DNA of 7,500 nt. It comes from Bacillus paramycoides. Lineage in GTDB: Bacteria > Bacillota > Bacilli > Bacillales > Bacillaceae_G. Within the stretch, counting starts at the first letter, position 1; each line of letters begins with the position of its first letter. Shown here piece by piece: positions 1 to 7,500 of the stretch. Both the position numbers and the translations under genes were made by a program. The notes beneath the pieces are model-generated. The model saw only the letters and a list, made by a program, of their open reading frames with translations, had not been told where the DNA came from and made no database searches. The stretch lies in NCBI RefSeq assembly GCF_038971285.1, contig NZ_CP152427.1, positions 1 to 7,500 on the forward strand. The letters run 5' to 3'.

Positions 1-1341
1 TTGGAAAACATCTCTGATTTATGGAACAGTGCCTTAAAAGAACTAGAAAAAAAGGTCAGTAAACCAAGTTATGAAACGTGGTTGAAATCAACAACCGCAC
101 ATAATTTAAAGAAAGACGTATTAACAATTACGGCTCCAAATGAATTCGCCCGTGATTGGTTAGAATCGCATTATTCAGAGCTAATTTCGGAAACACTTTA
201 TGATTTAACAGGGGCAAAATTAGCTATTCGCTTTATTATTCCCCAAAGTCAAGCTGAAGAGGAGATTGATCTTCCTCCTTCTAAGCCAAATTCAGGACAA
301 GATGATTCCAATCATTTACCACAGAGTATGCTAAACCCAAAATATACGTTTGATACATTTGTTATTGGCTCTGGTAACCGTTTTGCTCATGCTGCTTCAT
401 TGGCCGTAGCCGAAGCACCAGCTAAAGCATATAATCCCCTTTTTATTTATGGGGGAGTTGGACTTGGAAAGACCCATTTAATGCATGCAATTGGTCATTA
501 TGTAATTGAACATAACCCAAATGCGAAAGTTGTATATTTATCATCAGAAAAATTCACAAATGAATTCATTAATTCTATTCGTGATAATAAAGCAGTCGAT
601 TTCCGTAATAAATACCGTAATGTAGATGTTTTATTGATAGATGATATTCAATTTTTAGCAGGAAAAGAACAAACTCAAGAAGAGTTTTTCCATACATTCA
701 ATGCATTACACGAAGAAAGTAAACAAATTGTAATTTCCAGTGATCGGCCACCAAAAGAAATTCCAACTTTAGAAGATCGTCTTCGTTCTCGCTTTGAATG
801 GGGGCTCATTACGGATATTACGCCGCCAGATTTAGAAACACGAATCGCAATTTTACGTAAAAAAGCAAAGGCTGAAGGACTTGATATACCAAATGAAGTC
901 ATGCTGTATATTGCAAATCAAATTGATTCAAACATTCGTGAACTAGAAGGTGCACTCATCCGAGTTGTAGCTTATTCATCTTTAATTAACAAAGATATTA
1001 ATGCTGATTTAGCAGCTGAGGCACTTAAAGATATTATTCCAAATTCTAAACCAAAGATTATCTCCATTTATGATATTCAAAAAGCTGTCGGGGATGTTTA
1101 TCAAGTAAAATTGGAAGATTTCAAGGCGAAAAAGCGTACAAAATCAGTTGCCTTTCCTCGCCAAATTGCTATGTATTTATCACGTGAACTGACAGACTCA
1201 TCCTTACCTAAAATAGGTGAAGAATTCGGTGGACGTGATCATACAACTGTTATCCATGCTCATGAAAAAATTTCTAAGTTGCTTAAAACGGATACGCAAT
1301 TACAAAAACAAGTTGAAGAAATTAACGATATTTTAAAGTAG
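1..1341 (+). CDS. dnaA: Chromosomal replication initiator protein DnaA
   Basis: AAA+ ATPase that binds DnaA boxes at oriC, oligomerises with ATP and melts the origin; it also acts as a transcription factor. Seen in the 446-residue product: domain I (about 1-85, starting MENISDLW), a short polar linker (about 86-110), then the AAA+ core from N112. The core has Walker A GGVGLGKT (G151-T158), Walker B LLIDD (L211-D215), sensor I around S246-D248, the DRLRSRF arginine-finger box (R264) and sensor [11 protein letters not shown] (R313). Domain IV carries the helix-turn-helix with R387 and the signature [11 protein letters not shown] (G410-A420), which contacts the DnaA box. The start is a TTG at base 1. 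It gives the normal Bacillus N-terminus and length, so the gene looks complete although its ribosome-binding site and promoter are outside the window. It ends in TAG, 178 nt before dnaN. In B. subtilis dnaA and dnaN are co-transcribed and DnaA represses its own promoter; that promoter cannot be examined here. Confidence 0.98.
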   Translation: MENISDLWNSALKELEKKVSKPSYETWLKSTTAHNLKKDVLTITAPNEFARDWLESHYSELISETLYDLTGAKLAIRFIIPQSQAEEEIDLPPSKPNSGQDDSNHLPQSMLNPKYTFDTFVIGSGNRFAHAASLAVAEAPAKAYNPLFIYGGVGLGKTHLMHAIGHYVIEHNPNAKVVYLSSEKFTNEFINSIRDNKAVDFRNKYRNVDVLLIDDIQFLAGKEQTQEEFFHTFNALHEESKQIVISSDRPPKEIPTLEDRLRSRFEWGLITDITPPDLETRIAILRKKAKAEGLDIPNEVMLYIANQIDSNIRELEGALIRVVAYSSLINKDINADLAAEALKDIIPNSKPKIISIYDIQKAVGDVYQVKLEDFKAKKRTKSVAFPRQIAMYLSRELTDSSLPKIGEEFGGRDHTTVIHAHEKISKLLKTDTQLQKQVEEINDILK

Positions 1342-1352
1342 TAGCTGAATAG

Positions 1353-1361
1353 TGTGAATAA
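1353..1361 (-). promoter_or_regulatory. Possible DnaA box (reverse, one mismatch)
   Basis: TGTGAATAA on the + strand reads TTATTCACA on the - strand, one mismatch from the consensus TTATCCACA. It lies 11 nt after the dnaA stop and faces the forward boxes further right. A single-mismatch 9-mer in an origin spacer is plausible as a weak, ATP-DnaA-dependent site, but it could be chance. Confidence 0.4.
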
Positions 1362-1378
1362 CTTCCCTTGTTTTACGC

Positions 1379-1410
1379 ACAGTCTATCCACATGTAGATA
1401 GACTGTTTTT
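1379..1410 (+). terminator. Hairpin plus T-run after dnaA (terminator or attenuator)
   Basis: A perfect 10-bp stem, ACAGTCTATC (1379-1388) with GATAGACTGT (1397-1406), has an 8-nt loop CACATGTA and is followed directly by a run of T (1406-1410). This is the layout of an intrinsic terminator for dnaA transcripts, though the stem is only moderately GC-rich and the T-run is short. Because dnaN has no obvious promoter in this spacer, partial read-through (attenuation) fits better than full termination. The same DNA contains DnaA-box-like sequences in both arms, so it may serve the origin as well. Confidence 0.55.
1384..1392 (+). promoter_or_regulatory. DnaA box (one mismatch), in left arm of inverted repeat
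   Basis: CTATCCACA differs from TTATCCACA only at the first base. Its mirror image on the other strand, CTATCTACA (1401-1393), has two mismatches, so the inverted repeat offers a good box facing a degenerate one. Position in the origin spacer supports function; binding strength is unknown. Confidence 0.6.
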
Positions 1411-1426
1411 ACATCGTTTAACAGGG

Positions 1427-1435
1427 TTATCCACA
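1427..1435 (+). promoter_or_regulatory. DnaA box, perfect consensus
   Basis: Exact TTATCCACA, the only perfect match I found in the window. It corresponds by position to the first of the two boxes next to the unwinding region in B. subtilis (there called box 6). It points toward the trios and the AT-rich tract, the orientation needed to load a DnaA filament onto the melted strand. Confidence 0.93.
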
Positions 1436-1443
1436 TATCCACA
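1435..1443 (+). promoter_or_regulatory. DnaA box, trio-proximal (one mismatch)
   Basis: ATATCCACA has one mismatch, at the first position, and shares base 1435 with the preceding perfect box, so the two ATCCACA cores are 8 bp apart. It ends 4 bp before the first DnaA-trio. In B. subtilis the equivalent box 7 is the one essential for guiding DnaA onto the trio strand; that role is inferred here from position. Confidence 0.85.
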
Positions 1444-1447
1444 AGCC

Positions 1448-1465
1448 CTATTACTATTACTACTA
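1448..1465. other. DnaA-trio array, six trios in phase
   Basis: The + strand reads CTA TTA CTA TTA CTA CTA, six consecutive triplets of form (C/T)TA without interruption, followed at once by a run of six T. On the opposite strand each is a 3'-GAT-5' or 3'-AAT-5' trio, the repeating element that ATP-DnaA grips as single strand during opening in B. subtilis. The array begins right after the GC patch and next to the proximal DnaA box, as expected for a functional loading site. Confidence 0.88.
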
Positions 1466-1500
1466 TTTTTTATCTTTATTAATTAAATAAAATCTTATAC
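1466..1500. other. AT-rich DNA unwinding element
   Basis: 32 of 35 bases are A or T, beginning with six T next to the last trio and including TTATTAATTAAATAAAA. This is the likely first-melted segment and the entry site for the helicase. It ends just before the dnaN ribosome-binding site, so the unwinding element also forms the dnaN leader. The left limit is clear from the trios; the right limit is approximate. Confidence 0.8.
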
Positions 1501-1519
1501 TTACCGGAGGTTTTTCTTT

Positions 1520-2659
1520 ATGCGTTTTACAATACAAAAAGACTATCTTGTAAGAAGTGTACAAGATGTAATGAAGGCTGTTTCTTCTCGTACAACAATT
1601 CCGATTCTTACAGGAATTAAAGTTGTCGCTACAGAGGAAGGCGTTACATTAACAGGAAGCGATGCTGATATTTCTATTGAATCTTTTATCCCAGTTGAAG
1701 AAGATGGAAAAGAAATTGTAGAAGTAACACAATCAGGAAGTATTGTTTTACAAGCAAAGTATTTTAGTGAAATTGTAAAAAAATTACCTAAAGAAACTGT
1801 AGAAATTTCTGTAGAAAATCATTGGATGACAAAAATAACTTCTGGAAAATCAGAGTTTAATTTAAATGGTTTAGATTCTGCGGAATATCCATTGTTACCA
1901 CAAATAGAAGAACATCATGTTTTTAAAGTTCCAACGGATTTACTGAAACATATGATCAGACAAACTGTATTTGCAGTTTCTACTTCTGAAACAAGACCAA
2001 TCTTGACAGGTGTAAACTGGAAGGTATATAACAGCGAACTAACTTGCATTGCTACAGATAGTCACAGGTTAGCTCTTCGAAAAGCAAAAATCGAAGGTAT
2101 TGGAGATGAATTTCAGGCGAATGTTGTTATTCCAGGTAAAAGCTTAAATGAATTAAGCAAAATTCTAGATGAGTCTGAAGAAATGGTAGATATCGTTATT
2201 ACCGAGTATCAAGTATTATTCCGTACAAAACATTTATTATTCTTCTCAAGATTGTTAGAAGGAAATTATCCTGATACAACTCGTTTAATTCCAGCAGAGA
2301 GTAAAACAGATATTTTTGTAAATACAAAAGAATTTTTACAAGCAATTGATCGTGCATCCCTTTTAGCGAGAGATGGTCGTAATAATGTTGTAAAATTATC
2401 AACTTTAGAACAAGAAATGCTAGAAATTTCCTCGAATTCACCGGAAATCGGAAAAGTAGTAGAAGAAGTTCAATGTGAAAAAGTAGATGGGGAAGAGTTA
2501 AAAATATCTTTTAGTGCAAAATATATGATGGATGCACTAAAAGCCTTAGATAGTACTGAAATTAAAATTAGCTTTACTGGAGCAATGAGACCGTTCTTAA
2601 TTCGTACAGTAAATGATGAGTCCATTATTCAATTAATTTTACCAGTTCGTACTTACTAA
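1520..2659 (+). CDS. dnaN: DNA polymerase III sliding clamp, beta subunit (DnaN)
   Basis: Ring-shaped homodimeric clamp that tethers the replicative polymerase and is a docking platform for repair, mismatch-correction and regulatory proteins (in Bacillus also YabA, which restrains DnaA). The 379-residue product has the usual three repeated clamp folds (about 1-128, 129-252, 253-379). Visible landmarks are SETRPILTGVNW in domain II, the pocket motif TDSHRL (T179-L184), LLEGNYPD (L245-D252) and the C-terminus ILPVRTY. P375-V376-R377 should form the other side of the peptide-binding pocket. The ATG is preceded by GGAGG (1506-1510) with a 9-nt gap. The stop is TAA, followed by a terminator. No convincing promoter lies immediately upstream, so transcription from the dnaA promoter is the likely main source. 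Length and motifs are normal. Confidence 0.98.
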   Translation: MRFTIQKDYLVRSVQDVMKAVSSRTTIPILTGIKVVATEEGVTLTGSDADISIESFIPVEEDGKEIVEVTQSGSIVLQAKYFSEIVKKLPKETVEISVENHWMTKITSGKSEFNLNGLDSAEYPLLPQIEEHHVFKVPTDLLKHMIRQTVFAVSTSETRPILTGVNWKVYNSELTCIATDSHRLALRKAKIEGIGDEFQANVVIPGKSLNELSKILDESEEMVDIVITEYQVLFRTKHLLFFSRLLEGNYPDTTRLIPAESKTDIFVNTKEFLQAIDRASLLARDGRNNVVKLSTLEQEMLEISSNSPEIGKVVEEVQCEKVDGEELKISFSAKYMMDALKALDSTEIKISFTGAMRPFLIRTVNDESIIQLILPVRTY

Positions 2660-2668
2660 GTAAGAAGT

Positions 2669-2713
2669 AAGGGTTGCTAGTTTTCAGGTGCTAGTAGCCC
2701 TTATTTGATTTTT
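2669..2713 (+). terminator. Intrinsic terminator after dnaN
   Basis: AAGGGTTGCTAG (2669-2680) pairs with CTAGTAGCCCTT (2691-2702) over 12 positions, two of them G-U in RNA, around a 10-nt loop. The helix can be extended outward by up to four weaker pairs. It is followed by TTATTTGATTTTT. It begins 10 nt after the dnaN stop and separates the dnaA-dnaN unit from yaaA-recF-gyrB-gyrA. Confidence 0.78.
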
Positions 2714-2722
2714 GGGTATTAC

Positions 2723-2751
2723 TTTCCTAATGTTAGTTTATTTAGTACAAT
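2723..2751 (+). promoter_or_regulatory. Probable sigma-A promoter for yaaA-recF-gyrB-gyrA
   Basis: TACAAT (2746-2751) matches the -10 consensus at five of six positions. At 17-bp spacing the -35 is TTTCCT (2723-2728), only three of six. It lies just after the dnaN terminator and in front of the next gene, which favours a real promoter, but the -35 is poor and no extended -10 TG is present. Transcription would start near 2757-2758, giving a short leader of about 30 nt whose first element is the palindrome at 2763-2777. Confidence 0.5.
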
Positions 2752-2762
2752 GAAAGAATGAA

Positions 2763-2777
2763 CACTTTCAGAAAGTG
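2763..2777 (+). repeat. Perfect 7-bp inverted repeat covering the yaaA Shine-Dalgarno site
   Basis: CACTTTC-A-GAAAGTG is a perfect palindrome around one base. In RNA it folds as a 6-bp stem with a CAG loop. The right arm contains the anti-SD-complementary run AGAAAG (2770-2775), the ribosome-binding sequence for the ATG at 2787. It may act as an RNA hairpin that limits translation or protects the 5' end, or as an operator just downstream of the inferred start of transcription. The symmetry is seen; the function is inferred. Confidence 0.55.
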
Positions 2778-2786
2778 AGCGATTTT

Positions 2787-2999
2787 ATGAAACGTATTAA
2801 AATTTCAACAGAGTATATTACACTAGGACAATTTTTAAAGTTAGCCGATGTAATTGATACAGGTGGCGCTGTAAAATGGTTTTTACAAGAATATGAAGTT
2901 TACGTAAATCAAGAACTTGAAAATAGAAGAGGTCGCAAATTGTATGCGAACGATATTATTGAAATACCGGGAAGCGGAAGTTTCCAAGTTCATGCATAA
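2787..2999 (+). CDS. yaaA: S4-domain RNA-binding protein YaaA
   Basis: Small 70-residue single-domain protein of the YaaA/S4-like family, always found next to recF in Bacillus. The S4 fold covers almost the whole chain: ITLGQFLKLADVIDTGG (I11-G27), KWFLQEYEVYVNQELENRRGRKL (K30-L52) with the basic NRRGRK patch (N46-K51) expected to contact RNA, and a closing strand pair ending GSGSFQVHA. The B. subtilis homologue has been associated with ribosome (50S) maturation and also named RlbA; I rely on memory for that. The ATG at 2787 is chosen over an in-frame GTG at 2775. The ATG aligns with the B. subtilis N-terminus and has AGAAAG 11 nt upstream, whereas the GTG overlaps that same SD and has none of its own. 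It is the first gene of the second transcription unit, and its stop lies 12 nt before recF. Confidence 0.9.
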   Translation: MKRIKISTEYITLGQFLKLADVIDTGGAVKWFLQEYEVYVNQELENRRGRKLYANDIIEIPGSGSFQVHA

Positions 3000-3015
3000 A
3001 GGGGGAGCCCTTTGT
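2996..3015 (+). promoter_or_regulatory. Hairpin enclosing the recF ribosome-binding site and start codon
   Basis: AAAGGG (2998-3003) and CCCTTT (3008-3013) are perfect complements around the loop GGAG (3004-3007). A U-G pair (2997/3014) and an A-U pair (2996/3015) can extend the stem to 8 bp. The left arm begins inside the yaaA stop codon (TAA, 2997-2999), the loop displays the SD core, and the right arm contains the recF TTG start (3012-3014). A ribosome finishing yaaA would melt it, so translational coupling of recF to yaaA is the simplest reading. The structure is seen in sequence; the regulation is inferred. Confidence 0.6.
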
Positions 3016-4139
3016 TTATTTCAGAAATACAATTAAAAAACTATCGCAATTATGAAAAGTTAGAGCTTTCCTTTGAAGATAAAGTGAATGTGATTATCGG
3101 TGAAAACGCACAAGGGAAAACGAATTTGATGGAAGCTATTTATGTTTTAGCGATGGCGAAATCTCATAGAACCTCTAATGATCGTGAGCTTATCCGTTGG
3201 GATGAAGATTTCGGTCAAATTAAAGGGAAATTACAAAAGAGAAATAGTTCTTTGTCTTTGGAATTAAATATCTCAAAAAAAGGTAAAAAGGCAAAGTTAA
3301 ATCAACTTGAACAACAAAAATTGAGTCAATATATTGGCGTGATGAATGTTGTCATGTTTGCCCCAGAAGATTTAAATCTTGTAAAAGGAAGCCCTCAAGT
3401 AAGAAGACGCTTTTTAGATATGGAATTAGGCCAAATAGCTCCAGTCTATTTGTATGAATTGAGTCAATATCAAAAGGTGCTCACACAACGAAATCACTTG
3501 CTGAAAAAGATGCAAGGGAATAGTAAGAATGAGGAAACGATGTTGGATGTATTTACACTTCAACTTATTGAACATGGTACAAAAATATTGCAAAAGCGCT
3601 TTGAATTTTTGCATTTACTACAGGAATGGGCAGCTCCAATTCATCGTGGTATAAGCCGCGGGTTAGAAGAATTAGAAATTGTCTATAAACCAAGTGTAGA
3701 TGTATCAGAATCAATGGATTTGTCGAAAATAAAAGAAGTATACTATGAAAGTTTTCAATCTGTGAAACAACGTGAAATTTTCCGTGGTACGACTTTAATT
3801 GGTCCTCATCGTGATGATTTACAATTCTTCGTTAATAGTAAAAATGTTCAAGTCTTTGGTTCGCAAGGACAACAACGAACGACCGCACTGTCCCTAAAAT
3901 TAGCTGAAATTGAATTGATTTACTCAGAAGTTAAGGAATATCCGATCCTTCTATTGGATGATGTATTATCAGAATTAGATGATTATCGTCAATCGCATCT
4001 GTTAAATACAATTCAAGGAAAAGTGCAAACATTTGTGACAACGACGAGTGTCGACGGAATTGAACACGAAACATTAAAAGAAGCGAAAACAATTCATGTA
4101 ACGAACGGCACGGTAGATTGTGAAATAGATAGGGCGTAA
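3012..4139 (+). CDS. recF: DNA replication and repair protein RecF
   Basis: SMC/Rad50-like ABC ATPase that works with RecO and RecR to recognise single-strand gaps and load RecA in recombinational repair and at damaged forks. The 375-residue product is close to the 370 of B. subtilis. Seen: N-terminal strand [13 protein letters not shown], Walker A GENAQGKT (G30-T37), the conserved AKSHRTS stretch, [13 protein letters not shown] and RRRFLD in the middle lobe, ABC signature GSQGQQRT (G283-T290), Walker B ILLLDD (I312-D317) and D-loop SELDD (S320-D324), then VTTTSVDGI. No long coiled coil is present, as is usual for RecF. The start is TTG, chosen because it aligns with B. subtilis RecF, which also uses TTG, and because a GGGGGAG run precedes it by 4 nt. 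TTG plus the RBS hairpin suggests deliberately low translation. It ends 38 nt before gyrB. Confidence 0.97.
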   Translation: MFISEIQLKNYRNYEKLELSFEDKVNVIIGENAQGKTNLMEAIYVLAMAKSHRTSNDRELIRWDEDFGQIKGKLQKRNSSLSLELNISKKGKKAKLNQLEQQKLSQYIGVMNVVMFAPEDLNLVKGSPQVRRRFLDMELGQIAPVYLYELSQYQKVLTQRNHLLKKMQGNSKNEETMLDVFTLQLIEHGTKILQKRFEFLHLLQEWAAPIHRGISRGLEELEIVYKPSVDVSESMDLSKIKEVYYESFQSVKQREIFRGTTLIGPHRDDLQFFVNSKNVQVFGSQGQQRTTALSLKLAEIELIYSEVKEYPILLLDDVLSELDDYRQSHLLNTIQGKVQTFVTTTSVDGIEHETLKEAKTIHVTNGTVDCEIDRA

Positions 4140-4158
4140 TCCCTGTTTAAATGGAAAA

Positions 4159-6100
<1,942 letters not shown>

Positions 6101-6109
6101 ATGAGTAAT

Positions 6110-6133
6110 GACAGGAATCTGAGTATTCCTGTC
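6110..6133 (+). terminator. Hairpin between gyrB and gyrA (weak terminator or processing site)
   Basis: GACAGGAAT (6110-6118) and ATTCCTGTC (6125-6133) form a perfect 9-bp stem with loop CTGAGT, starting 10 nt after the gyrB stop. It is followed by TTCTACATATAAATC, not a clean T-run, so full termination is unlikely. It could trim gyrA levels relative to gyrB, stabilise a gyrB 3' end, or mark an RNA cleavage site. I see no convincing gyrA promoter between it and the gyrA start, which argues for read-through. The hairpin is certain; its role is not. Confidence 0.5.
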
Positions 6134-6188
6134 TTCTACATATAAATCAATGTATGTGTAACGGAAATGTAAGAGGAGGTGCTCGTTG

Positions 6189-7500
6189 ATGTCAGACAAT
6201 CAACAACAAGCACGAATTCGAGAAATTAATATTAGCCATGAAATGCGTACCTCATTTTTAGATTACGCAATGAGTGTTATCGTATCTCGTGCATTACCAG
6301 ATGTTCGTGATGGATTAAAACCTGTGCATCGTAGGGTTTTATATGCGATGAATGATTTAGGAATTACGGCTGATAAAGCGTATAAGAAATCAGCACGTAT
6401 TGTTGGTGAAGTAATTGGTAAGTATCACCCACATGGTGATTCAGCTGTTTATGAAACGATGGTACGTATGGCCCAAGATTTCAGTCAACGTTATATGCTT
6501 GTTGATGGGCATGGTAACTTTGGATCTGTCGATGGAGATTCAGCGGCAGCAATGCGTTATACAGAAGCAAAAATGTCTAAAATATCTATGGAATTAATAC
6601 GTGATATTTCAAAAAATACAATTGATTATCAAGATAACTATGATGGTTCTGAAAGAGAACCGATTGTATTGCCAGCACGTTTTCCTAACTTACTAGTAAA
6701 TGGTACGACAGGTATTGCGGTTGGTATGGCAACGAATATTCCGCCACATCAACTTGGTGAAGTAATTGATGGCGTATTGGCATTAAGTCATAATCCTGAT
6801 ATTACTATTGCAGAATTAATGGAGTTCATTCCAGGTCCAGATTTCCCAACAGCAGGTTTAATTTTAGGAAGAAGTGGTATTCGTAGAGCTTATGAAACAG
6901 GACGCGGATCTATCATACTTCGTGCTAAAGTTGAAATTGAAGAGAAGTCAAATGGTAAACAATCTATTATCGTAACGGAACTACCTTATCAAGTGAATAA
7001 GGCGCGATTAATTGAAAAAATTGCAGAATTAGTTCGCGATAAGAAAATAGAAGGTATTACAGATTTACGCGATGAATCAGATCGAAATGGTATGCGTATT
7101 GTTATGGAAGTACGTCGTGATGCAAATGCCAATGTACTATTAAATAATTTATATAAACATACAGCACTTCAAACAAGTTTCGGTATTAACATGCTGTCTC
7201 TTGTAAATGGGGAGCCACAAGTACTGAACTTAAAACAAAATTTATATCATTACTTGGAACATCAAAAGGTAGTAATTCGTAGACGTACTGCTTATGAGCT
7301 AGAAAAAGCAGAAGCGCGTGCTCATATTTTAGAAGGGTTACGAATTGCTTTAGATCACCTTGATGAAGTTATTACATTAATTCGTAGTTCGAAAACAGCG
7401 GAAATTGCAAAGCAAGGTTTAATGGAACGTTTCGGCTTAAGTGAAAAACAAGCACAAGCTATTTTAGATATGCGTCTGCAACGCTTAACAGGATTAGAAC
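6189..7500 (+). CDS. gyrA: DNA gyrase subunit A, 5' part (cut by window edge)
   Basis: DNA breakage-reunion subunit of gyrase. Open from the ATG to the last base without a stop: 437 complete codons of a protein that is about 820 residues in Bacillus, so only the N-terminal part is here. Seen: MSDNQQQ start, the winged-helix region with [21 protein letters not shown] (A69-E89), the catalytic tyrosine Y124 in AAMRYTE, the tower domain with [23 protein letters not shown], and the beginning of the long coiled coil (from about residue 355). S85 and E89, the main quinolone-resistance positions, are wild type. The C-terminal DNA-wrapping pinwheel with the GyrA-box lies beyond the window. The start is supported by GAGGAGGTG (6173-6181), whose GGAGG core is 9 nt from the ATG. 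The spacer to gyrB is 88 nt and contains a hairpin. In Bacillus an rRNA operon commonly follows gyrA, but nothing of it is in view. Confidence 0.98.
   Translation, partial: MSDNQQQARIREINISHEMRTSFLDYAMSVIVSRALPDVRDGLKPVHRRVLYAMNDLGITADKAYKKSARIVGEVIGKYHPHGDSAVYETMVRMAQDFSQRYMLVDGHGNFGSVDGDSAAAMRYTEAKMSKISMELIRDISKNTIDYQDNYDGSEREPIVLPARFPNLLVNGTTGIAVGMATNIPPHQLGEVIDGVLALSHNPDITIAELMEFIPGPDFPTAGLILGRSGIRRAYETGRGSIILRAKVEIEEKSNGKQSIIVTELPYQVNKARLIEKIAELVRDKKIEGITDLRDESDRNGMRIVMEVRRDANANVLLNNLYKHTALQTSFGINMLSLVNGEPQVLNLKQNLYHYLEHQKVVIRRRTAYELEKAEARAHILEGLRIALDHLDEVITLIRSSKTAEIAKQGLMERFGLSEKQAQAILDMRLQRLTGLE

Larger units (their letters stand above)
1342..1519. other. oriC: Replication origin oriC, dnaA-dnaN (unwinding) part
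   Basis: This non-coding spacer between dnaA and dnaN has the modular order known for the B. subtilis basal unwinding system: DnaA boxes, a short GC-rich patch (AGCCC, 1444-1448), DnaA-trios, then an AT-rich tract, all upstream of dnaN. The modules are listed separately. The boxes and trios have the same relative spacing as I recall for B. subtilis: two box cores 8 bp apart, then about 4 bp to the first trio. Origins in Bacillus are bipartite, and the other box cluster normally lies upstream of dnaA, outside this window. The identification is strong from position and motif order; exact limits are inferred. Confidence 0.93.

Noticed and set aside
675..902. Antisense open frame inside dnaA
   Set aside because: Entirely within the conserved AAA+ coding sequence, with no ribosome-binding site or recognisable protein; a shadow of dnaA.
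1250..1258. TTATCCATG as an extra DnaA box inside dnaA
   Set aside because: Two mismatches at the critical 3' end, and the bases are fixed by the conserved TVIHA codons.
1408..1413. TTTACA as a -35 for a dnaN promoter
   Set aside because: Five of six match, but no -10-like hexamer is found 16-19 bp downstream, where the DnaA boxes lie.
1260..1442. Antisense open frame over the dnaA end and oriC
   Set aside because: It crosses DnaA boxes and the hairpin, has no homology that I recognise, and arises from the spacer composition.
1496..1501. TATACT as a -10 for dnaN
   Set aside because: Transcription would start inside the dnaN Shine-Dalgarno site and there is no -35.
2199..2441. Antisense open frame inside dnaN
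   Set aside because: Shadow of conserved clamp coding; low-complexity hydrophobic translation and no start signals.
2775..2786. GTG at 2775 as the yaaA start (four extra residues)
   Set aside because: It overlaps the AGAAAG run that serves the ATG at 2787 and has no SD of its own; homologues begin at the ATG.
3721..3727. TGTCGAA as a Spo0A box
   Set aside because: A perfect 7-mer, but inside recF coding and away from any promoter. About one such match is expected by chance in 7.5 kb on two strands.
6415..6597. Short + strand open frame in another frame within gyrA
   Set aside because: It overlaps the gyrA quinolone-target and active-site region in the wrong frame; gyrA is open throughout in its own frame.

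Overview
The window is the replication-origin side of a low-GC Firmicutes chromosome. Gene order is dnaA - oriC (dnaA/dnaN part) - dnaN - yaaA - recF - gyrB - gyrA, all on the + strand and so all co-directional with the replication fork leaving oriC. The proteins match, from memory, those of the Bacillus cereus group: a 446-residue DnaA, a GyrB beginning MEQKQ, a GyrA beginning MSDNQQQ, and no remB (yaaB) gene between recF and gyrB. Codon use is AT-rich and Shine-Dalgarno sites are of the strong Bacillus type. I cannot name the species. Base 1 is the TTG start codon of dnaA, so the assembly has probably been rotated to begin at dnaA. The dnaA promoter and the upstream half of the bipartite origin (the incAB part known in B. 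subtilis) would then lie at the other end of the molecule.

Layout. 1-1341 is complete dnaA (initiator). 1342-1519 is the dnaA-dnaN spacer and carries the unwinding half of oriC. In order it holds a near-perfect inverted repeat containing DnaA-box-like sites and followed by a T-run, two tandem DnaA boxes, a short GC patch, six in-phase DnaA-trios and an AT-rich unwinding tract. 1520-2659 is dnaN (sliding clamp), closed by a good intrinsic terminator. A probable promoter near 2723-2751 then starts a second transcription unit: yaaA (S4-domain RNA-binding protein), recF (gap repair), gyrB and the first 437 codons of gyrA, which runs off the right edge.

How the genes work together. DnaA binds the boxes, forms a filament on the trio strand and opens the AT-rich tract. 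DnaN is the clamp of the resulting replisome. RecF, with RecO and RecR, acts at stalled forks and gaps. Gyrase (GyrA2GyrB2) removes positive supercoils ahead of the fork and supplies the negative supercoiling needed for origin melting. YaaA is the odd one out, linked to ribosomes rather than DNA.

Novelty. This is a highly conserved core region. I see no mobile element, CRISPR array, defence system or unknown gene. The less ordinary observations are regulatory. The Shine-Dalgarno sites of both yaaA and recF sit inside small inverted repeats, and the recF one overlaps the yaaA stop codon. An intrinsic-terminator-like hairpin is built from DnaA-box-like arms inside oriC. A hairpin without a proper U-tract lies between gyrB and gyrA.
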